From Streptomyces sp. NBC_01241 (lineage in GTDB: Bacteria; Actinomycetota; Actinomycetes; Streptomycetales; Streptomycetaceae), in the NCBI RefSeq assembly GCF_041435435.1, contig NZ_CP108494.1, forward strand, positions 8,466,501-8,530,500: a stretch of 64,000 bases of DNA. Reading direction: 5' to 3'. The notes under the pieces were generated by a model, which saw only the letters and a list, made by a program, of their open reading frames with translations, had not been told where the DNA came from and made no database searches. A program made the translations under genes and the position numbers. Shown in pieces: positions 60,478 to 64,000 of the stretch (positions are counted from its first letter, which is position 1; each line of letters begins with the position of its first letter).

Positions 60478-62201
60478 GTGCGTTGCTGGCCCGGTCCTGG
60501 GAGCGCGTGCGCTCCCTGTTGCCTGCCCGCGCCGACTACGCGGTCATGGCACGTACTCCGCGCCGCGACCTGCTCGCCGGCCTCACCGTCGCCATTGTGG
60601 CACTGCCGCTCGCTCTCGGGTTCGGTGTCTCCTCGGGGCTCGGTGCAGAAGCCGGGTTGGCGACCGCCGTGGTGGCGGGCGCTTTGGCGGCGCTGTTCGG
60701 CGGCTCGAATCTCCAGGTCTCCGGCCCCACGGGGGCGATGACGGTGGTGCTGGTACCGATCGTCGCCCGGTATGGGCCCGGCGGTGTGCTGACGGTCGGC
60801 CTGATGGCCGGTGTCCTGCTGGTCGTGCTCGCCCTGTTCAAAGCCGGCCAGTACATGCGGTATATCCCGGCCCCGGTGGTGGAGGGATTCACTCTGGGCA
60901 TTGCCTGCGTCATCGGATTGCAGCAGGTCCCGGGCGTGCTGGGCGTGGCCAAGCCGGAGGGCGACAAGGTCCTGGTGGTGACCTGGCGCGCGTTCGAGGA
61001 GTTCGCGAAGGCGCCGAACTGGACCGCTGTCGCTCTTGCGGTCGGTGTCACAGCCGTGATGCTCCTGGGCGCACGCTGGCGCCCGACCATCCCGTTCTCC
61101 ATCGTCGCGGTGATCGCCGCCACGGTGGCCGCCCAGCTCTTCCGCCTCGACGGGGCCACCCCGATCGGGGATCTGCCCTCCGGGCTGCCTGCTCCTTCGC
61201 TCGGCTTCCTGGATCTGTCGTCGCTCGGTTCGCTGATCGCCCCTGCGGTCGCGGTCGCCGCACTCGCGGCGCTGGAGTCGCTGCTGTCGGCCACCGTCGC
61301 GGACGGCATGACGGTCGGGCAGAAGCACGACCCGGACAAGGAACTGTTCGGGCAGGGCATCGCGAATCTGGCCGCTCCTCTGTTCGGCGGTGTCCCGGCG
61401 ACGGCCGCCATAGCCCGTACCGCGGTCAACGTCCGTACCGGCGCGGGCTCCCGGCTGGCCGCGCTCACCCACGCCGCCGTCCTCGCCGTCATCGTCTTCG
61501 CCGCAGCCCCGCTGGTCTCCAGGATCCCGCTGGCCGCGCTGGCGGGTGTGCTGATCGCGACCGCAATCCGCATGGTCGAGGTCGGCTCGCTGCGGGCAAT
61601 GGCCCGCGCGACCCGCTCCGACGCGCTCGTCCTCGTCCTGACCGCGGCTGCCACCCTGGCACTCGACCTCATCTACGCAGTCGCCATCGGCCTGGTGGTG
61701 GCCGGGGCGCTGGCGCTTCGGGCGGTGGCCCGCCAGGCCCGGATCGACCCGGTGGACTTCCGGCCCGATCTGCCCGGGGAGCACAGTGAAGAGGAGCATG
61801 CGCTGCTGGCCGAGCACATCGTCGCGTACCGGATCGACGGGCCGCTGTTCTTCGCCGGCGCCCACCGCTTCCTCCTCGAACTCTCCGAGGTCGCCGACGT
61901 GCGCGTGGTGATCCTGCGGATGTCGCGGATCACGACCATGGACGCCACCGGCGCCCTCGTGCTGAAGGACGCCGTGGAAAAGCTGAACCGGCGCGGCATC
62001 GCCGTGATGACCTCCGGCATCCGCCCCGGCCAGCGCCAGGCCCTCGATTCCGTCGGCGCTTTGGGCCTGTTGCAGCGGGAAGGGCGCGAGTACGCCTCCG
62101 CTCCGCAGGCCATCGCCGGGGCCCGTGTCCACCTGCAGAAGACCGGTCTGCTGCCCGCCCCCAGCCGGATCGCCCCTGCCACCGAACAGGCTTCCCGGTG
62201 A
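60474..62201 (+). CDS. SulP-family inorganic anion transporter with STAS domain
   Basis: 575 residues from GTG 60474, overlapping the arsR stop by GTGA. The SulP membrane domain (about 14 helices by family) begins with RDLLAGLTVAIVALPLALGF and contains LFGGSNLQVSGPTGAMTVVL, VEGFTLGIACVIGLQQVPG and ALAALESLLSATVADGMTVG. A C-terminal STAS domain follows (RIDGPLFFAGAHRFLLELSE, VVILRMSRITTMDATGALVL). These proteins move sulfate or bicarbonate across the membrane; no carbonic anhydrase is fused here, so the ion is not settled. It overlaps the next small ORF by GTGA. Confidence 0.92.
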   Translation: MSALLARSWERVRSLLPARADYAVMARTPRRDLLAGLTVAIVALPLALGFGVSSGLGAEAGLATAVVAGALAALFGGSNLQVSGPTGAMTVVLVPIVARYGPGGVLTVGLMAGVLLVVLALFKAGQYMRYIPAPVVEGFTLGIACVIGLQQVPGVLGVAKPEGDKVLVVTWRAFEEFAKAPNWTAVALAVGVTAVMLLGARWRPTIPFSIVAVIAATVAAQLFRLDGATPIGDLPSGLPAPSLGFLDLSSLGSLIAPAVAVAALAALESLLSATVADGMTVGQKHDPDKELFGQGIANLAAPLFGGVPATAAIARTAVNVRTGAGSRLAALTHAAVLAVIVFAAAPLVSRIPLAALAGVLIATAIRMVEVGSLRAMARATRSDALVLVLTAAATLALDLIYAVAIGLVVAGALALRAVARQARIDPVDFRPDLPGEHSEEEHALLAEHIVAYRIDGPLFFAGAHRFLLELSEVADVRVVILRMSRITTMDATGALVLKDAVEKLNRRGIAVMTSGIRPGQRQALDSVGALGLLQREGREYASAPQAIAGARVHLQKTGLLPAPSRIAPATEQASR

Positions 62202-62350
62202 CTGCCCCCGAGGCCGTCACCGGCACGGACGAGGCAGCCCATTACCGCCGTACGGTGCCGGGCTGGACCCACGGCCCACACGACACCCTCGTACGGATCC
62301 GTCCGCAGGCAGTCAACGGCTTCCGCCTCCTCTCCCCGGAGACCATGTGA
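62198..62350 (+). CDS. 50-codon small ORF coupled between sulP and the ATPase gene
   Basis: GTG 62198-62200 overlaps the sulP stop (GTGA), and its TGA at 62348-62350 overlaps the next GTG (62347) in the same way. The product starts VTAPEAVTGTDEAAHYRRTV, continues PGWTHGPHDTLVRIRPQAVN and ends GFRLLSPETM; it is soluble and basic. The overlaps at both ends argue that it is translated, or at least that the frame couples translation of its neighbours. No family recognised. Confidence 0.6.
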   Translation: MTAPEAVTGTDEAAHYRRTVPGWTHGPHDTLVRIRPQAVNGFRLLSPETM

Positions 62351-62778
62351 GTACGCAGCTCGAAACCTTGCCGTACCGGCATGTGCTGACCCTGCCCACA
62401 ATGGGATCGGCCGTGCGGATCGCACGTGAGACGGCGGAGCAGGTACTGACGGAGTGGGGGATCAGCCGCCGCCATCCGAACGTGGGTCCCGCGCTGCTGA
62501 TCCTGGCAGAGCTGGTGACCAACAGCGTGCGTCACGCTGCCGCGCTCTCCCCGAACGTGACGGTCATCTTCGCAGGCGGGCCGGACACGTTCGTGTTCGC
62601 CGTCCATGACCGCCACCCCTTCCAGCCCGCCCTTCACACCACAGGCACCAGCACGGGCACCGGAAATACCGGTCTGGCCACCGTTACCGAGCTCACCCTC
62701 CAGCTCGGGGGCACCGCGGTCGTACGCGGGGACGCGGACGGCCAGGGCAAGAGCATCTGGGTCACCCTCCCCCTGTAG
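62347..62778 (+). CDS. RsbW-like ATP-binding protein (HATPase_c_2)
   Basis: 143 residues from GTG 62347, overlapping the small ORF by GTGA. The Bergerat-type ATPase fold is recognisable: PALLILAELVTNSVRHAA (N-box), FVFAVHDRHP (G1-like), GNTGLATVTELTLQLGG (G2 region) and GKSIWVTLPL. Streptomyces encodes many such single-domain anti-sigma-factor-like kinases. With a STAS-like protein next, this resembles a partner-switching pair, which could connect anion transport to a regulatory response. Kinase activity is inferred from the family. Confidence 0.85.
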   Translation: MSTQLETLPYRHVLTLPTMGSAVRIARETAEQVLTEWGISRRHPNVGPALLILAELVTNSVRHAAALSPNVTVIFAGGPDTFVFAVHDRHPFQPALHTTGTSTGTGNTGLATVTELTLQLGGTAVVRGDADGQGKSIWVTLPL

Positions 62779-62796
62779 AAGATTGAGGCAGCGACC

Positions 62797-63204
62797 ATGA
62801 CCATCCAGTGGCGCTACGCCACCCACCCCAACCTCGGCGTCCTCTCCCTCGCCGGATACCTCGGTCCGGATGCCGTCCACCGGTTCACCGGCGCCATCGG
62901 CTGGGTCCGGGCACGCGGCACCGGACCGGTCATCCTCGACCTGAGCGAGCTGCGTGGCTCGTCCACCGGCGGCCAGCTCGCTGTGGCCCAGGCCGCCCGC
63001 CAACTCCATGGCGACGGGCGGCGCCTGGAACTCGCCGCGATCCCCGCCGACGGCTCCCTCGTCCTCGACGGCACCCACCCGCCGGTCCCCGTCCACTGCG
63101 ACCTGCCCACCGCCCTCGCCGCCCACCAGGCCCCGGCCGGGGACAAGGGGGAGTGGTGCACCGACGAGTGGCCCGGCCCGCGCACCGGCGCCGACCAAGC
63201 CTGA
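62797..63204 (+). CDS. STAS-like anti-sigma-factor-antagonist-type protein
   Basis: 135 residues from ATG 62797 with GAGG upstream. The beta-alpha order fits a STAS domain: HPNLGVLSLAGYLGPDAVHR, GTGPVILDLSELRGSSTGGQ and HGDGRRLELAAIPADG. The phosphorylatable Ser/Thr of SpoIIAA-type proteins would be in LRGSSTGG. The C-terminal tail is Pro/Trp-rich. It is 18 bases after the RsbW-like gene, consistent with an antagonist/anti-sigma pair. Confidence 0.75.
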   Translation: MTIQWRYATHPNLGVLSLAGYLGPDAVHRFTGAIGWVRARGTGPVILDLSELRGSSTGGQLAVAQAARQLHGDGRRLELAAIPADGSLVLDGTHPPVPVHCDLPTALAAHQAPAGDKGEWCTDEWPGPRTGADQA

Positions 63205-63244
63205 TACGAGCAATGCACAGCAACGACCCGAGCAAGGAAGAACC

Positions 63245-63466
63245 ATGAGCGACGTGATCGTGAAGGACAGCAACGGAACCGTTCTGGAGGACGGCGACTC
63301 CGTCACCCTGATCAAAGACTTGAAGGTGAAGGGCACCTCCGAAACCCTCAAACGCGGCACCCTGGTCAAGAACATCCGCCTCACCGGCCAGGCCGGCGAG
63401 ATCGAGTGCAACACCAAGAAGGTCAAGGGCCTCGTCCTGAAGACCGAGTTCCTGAAGAAGGCCTGA
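63245..63466 (+). CDS. PhnA (YjdM) C-terminal-domain protein
   Basis: 73 residues from ATG 63245 with AAGGAAG upstream. It matches the C-terminal domain of PhnA/YjdM proteins: MSDVIVKDSNGTVLEDGDSV, TLIKDLKVKGTS, LKRGTLVKNIRLTGQAGEIE and VKGLVLKTEFLKKA. The N-terminal zinc ribbon of the long form is absent, as in many actinobacterial members. Despite the historical name, a role in phosphonate metabolism is not established. Last gene of the operon, 40 bases after the STAS gene. Confidence 0.85.
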   Translation: MSDVIVKDSNGTVLEDGDSVTLIKDLKVKGTSETLKRGTLVKNIRLTGQAGEIECNTKKVKGLVLKTEFLKKA

Positions 63467-63482
63467 CCCAGGACTCACACGT

Positions 63483-63527
63483 CGCACGCGCTGCGCCCCG
63501 CGCTTCAGAACGGGGACGGCGCGTGCG
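63483..63527 (+). terminator. Operon terminator hairpin
   Basis: CGCACGCGC (63483-63491) pairs with GCGCGTGCG (63519-63527), with an inner CCCCG/CGGGG pairing, starting 17 bases after the PhnA stop. Confidence 0.6.
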
Positions 63528-63754
63528 GCGTTTCCCGCCGCCTGAGGCGTGCGGCAGCGCGAAAGCCGCGTCCAGCGGCCAGGCTCGTCCGCCCAGCGCG
63601 CACTGTCCACCGCCCGCACGGCCCGGCCCCCACCACCCCGGCCGACCGCTGCGACGTCAACCACATGGGCGTTCAGCAGACAGTTCGGGCCCCAGCGCAC
63701 TCATGGGGGCCATCCGCAGTGGCGTTTTGCCATTTCAGGCCAGTCCGGCCGTGG

Positions 63755-63931
63755 TCACTTGTGGGCGTGCTCGCCCACGTAGAACAGCAGCCAGACGAAC
63801 CCCGCGAACAGGTGAGTGCCGAAGATGTAGAAGAAGGCACGCAAGGCCACGCCTTTCTCCTTCCAGGACTCGGTGCCGGCTCCGCCGCCATCAGGGGCAG
63901 GCTGGTTCTGGCCTCGGGCACCGTCACTCAT
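63755..63931 (-). CDS. DUF6126-like small membrane protein
   Basis: 58 residues from ATG 63929-63931 with GGGAG upstream, stop TGA 63755-63757. A polar N-terminus (MSDGARGQNQPAPDGGG) and SWKEKGVAL precede one transmembrane helix (FFYIFGTHLFAGFVWLLFYV) and a short GEHAHK tail. This is the pattern of DUF6126 proteins, small Streptomyces membrane proteins of unknown function. It converges on the PhnA gene. Confidence 0.7.
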   Translation of the reverse strand: MSDGARGQNQPAPDGGGAGTESWKEKGVALRAFFYIFGTHLFAGFVWLLFYVGEHAHK

Positions 63932-64000
63932 GGCCCGTCTCCCGTTCTGTGTCTGATACGCGGTAGCGTGCTCGTGTCGTCCGGGCAGCGGTGTGCAGGT

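Noticed and set aside
1..64000. rRNA genes, replication origin or prophage structural genes
   Set aside because: None seen; one tRNA, no rRNA-like sequence, no DnaA-box cluster, no capsid or tail genes recognised.

Overview
The base composition (high GC), GTG starts, Tat-type and lipoprotein signals, SUKH, DUF6351, DUF6479, DUF6126 and two-domain laccase families, and an initiator tRNA without encoded CCA all point to Streptomyces or a close relative. The window is accessory DNA: only about 20 genes look intact, and they are separated by a very dense deposit of insertion sequences (IS) and gene remnants, as expected of a chromosome arm or a large plasmid. Family names are from reading the proteins, not from searches.

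Layout. 0-5.9 kb: a sugar-uptake and catabolism locus (sugar-binding lipoprotein, LacI regulator, divergent galactonate/mannonate-dehydratase-like enolase) and a secreted DUF6351 protein ending in two perfect hairpins. 6-9.4 kb: an SAM methyltransferase, an intact SUKH (SMI1/KNR4) protein and several remnants. 9.45-17.9 kb: one 148-codon SUKH gene cut by an 8,005-bp insertion. An IS3 element with target duplication (TSD) AGAT contains two IS110 elements and an IS1182 element, and one IS110 contains an ISAs1 element with a passenger gene; all junctions can be reconstructed. 18-19.4 kb: a broken helical-repeat gene and an L7/L12-like-domain protein. 19.4-26.4 kb: a decayed aspartate ammonia-lyase cut by a second IS1182 copy, which carries an IS1380 element and a group II intron. 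26.4-30 kb: small genes, a frameshifted SUKH gene, and remnants of an FAD oxidoreductase and a phospholipase C. 30-37.3 kb: IS256 (containing IS30), a partial and a complete IS4, IS3 and IS1380, ending in a truncated cytochrome oxidase subunit I gene. 37.3-42.5 kb: a graveyard (reverse transcriptase, KdpA and VOC fragments), an IS5 element, 20 perfect copies of a 7-bp repeat, and tRNA-fMet.

42.6-55.7 kb holds the most coherent functional locus. It has a 1,347-residue secreted ThuA/discoidin-like/sugar-dehydrogenase/PKD/DUF1080 protein, a two-domain laccase, a secreted blue-copper protein with near-identical 95-residue repeats, and a ROK regulator. The two largest secreted proteins share an unnamed cysteine-containing module near their C-termini. 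I infer an extracellular copper-linked carbohydrate oxidation system. A secreted S8 protease with an autotransporter-like beta-helical tail follows after more debris.

55.8-59.8 kb is debris plus one DDE transposase element. 60-63.5 kb is a compact operon: ArsR regulator behind an AT-rich palindrome, SulP anion transporter, a 50-codon ORF and an RsbW-like ATPase, joined by GTGA stop/start overlaps, then a STAS-like protein and a PhnA C-terminal-domain protein. A 58-residue DUF6126 membrane protein closes the window.
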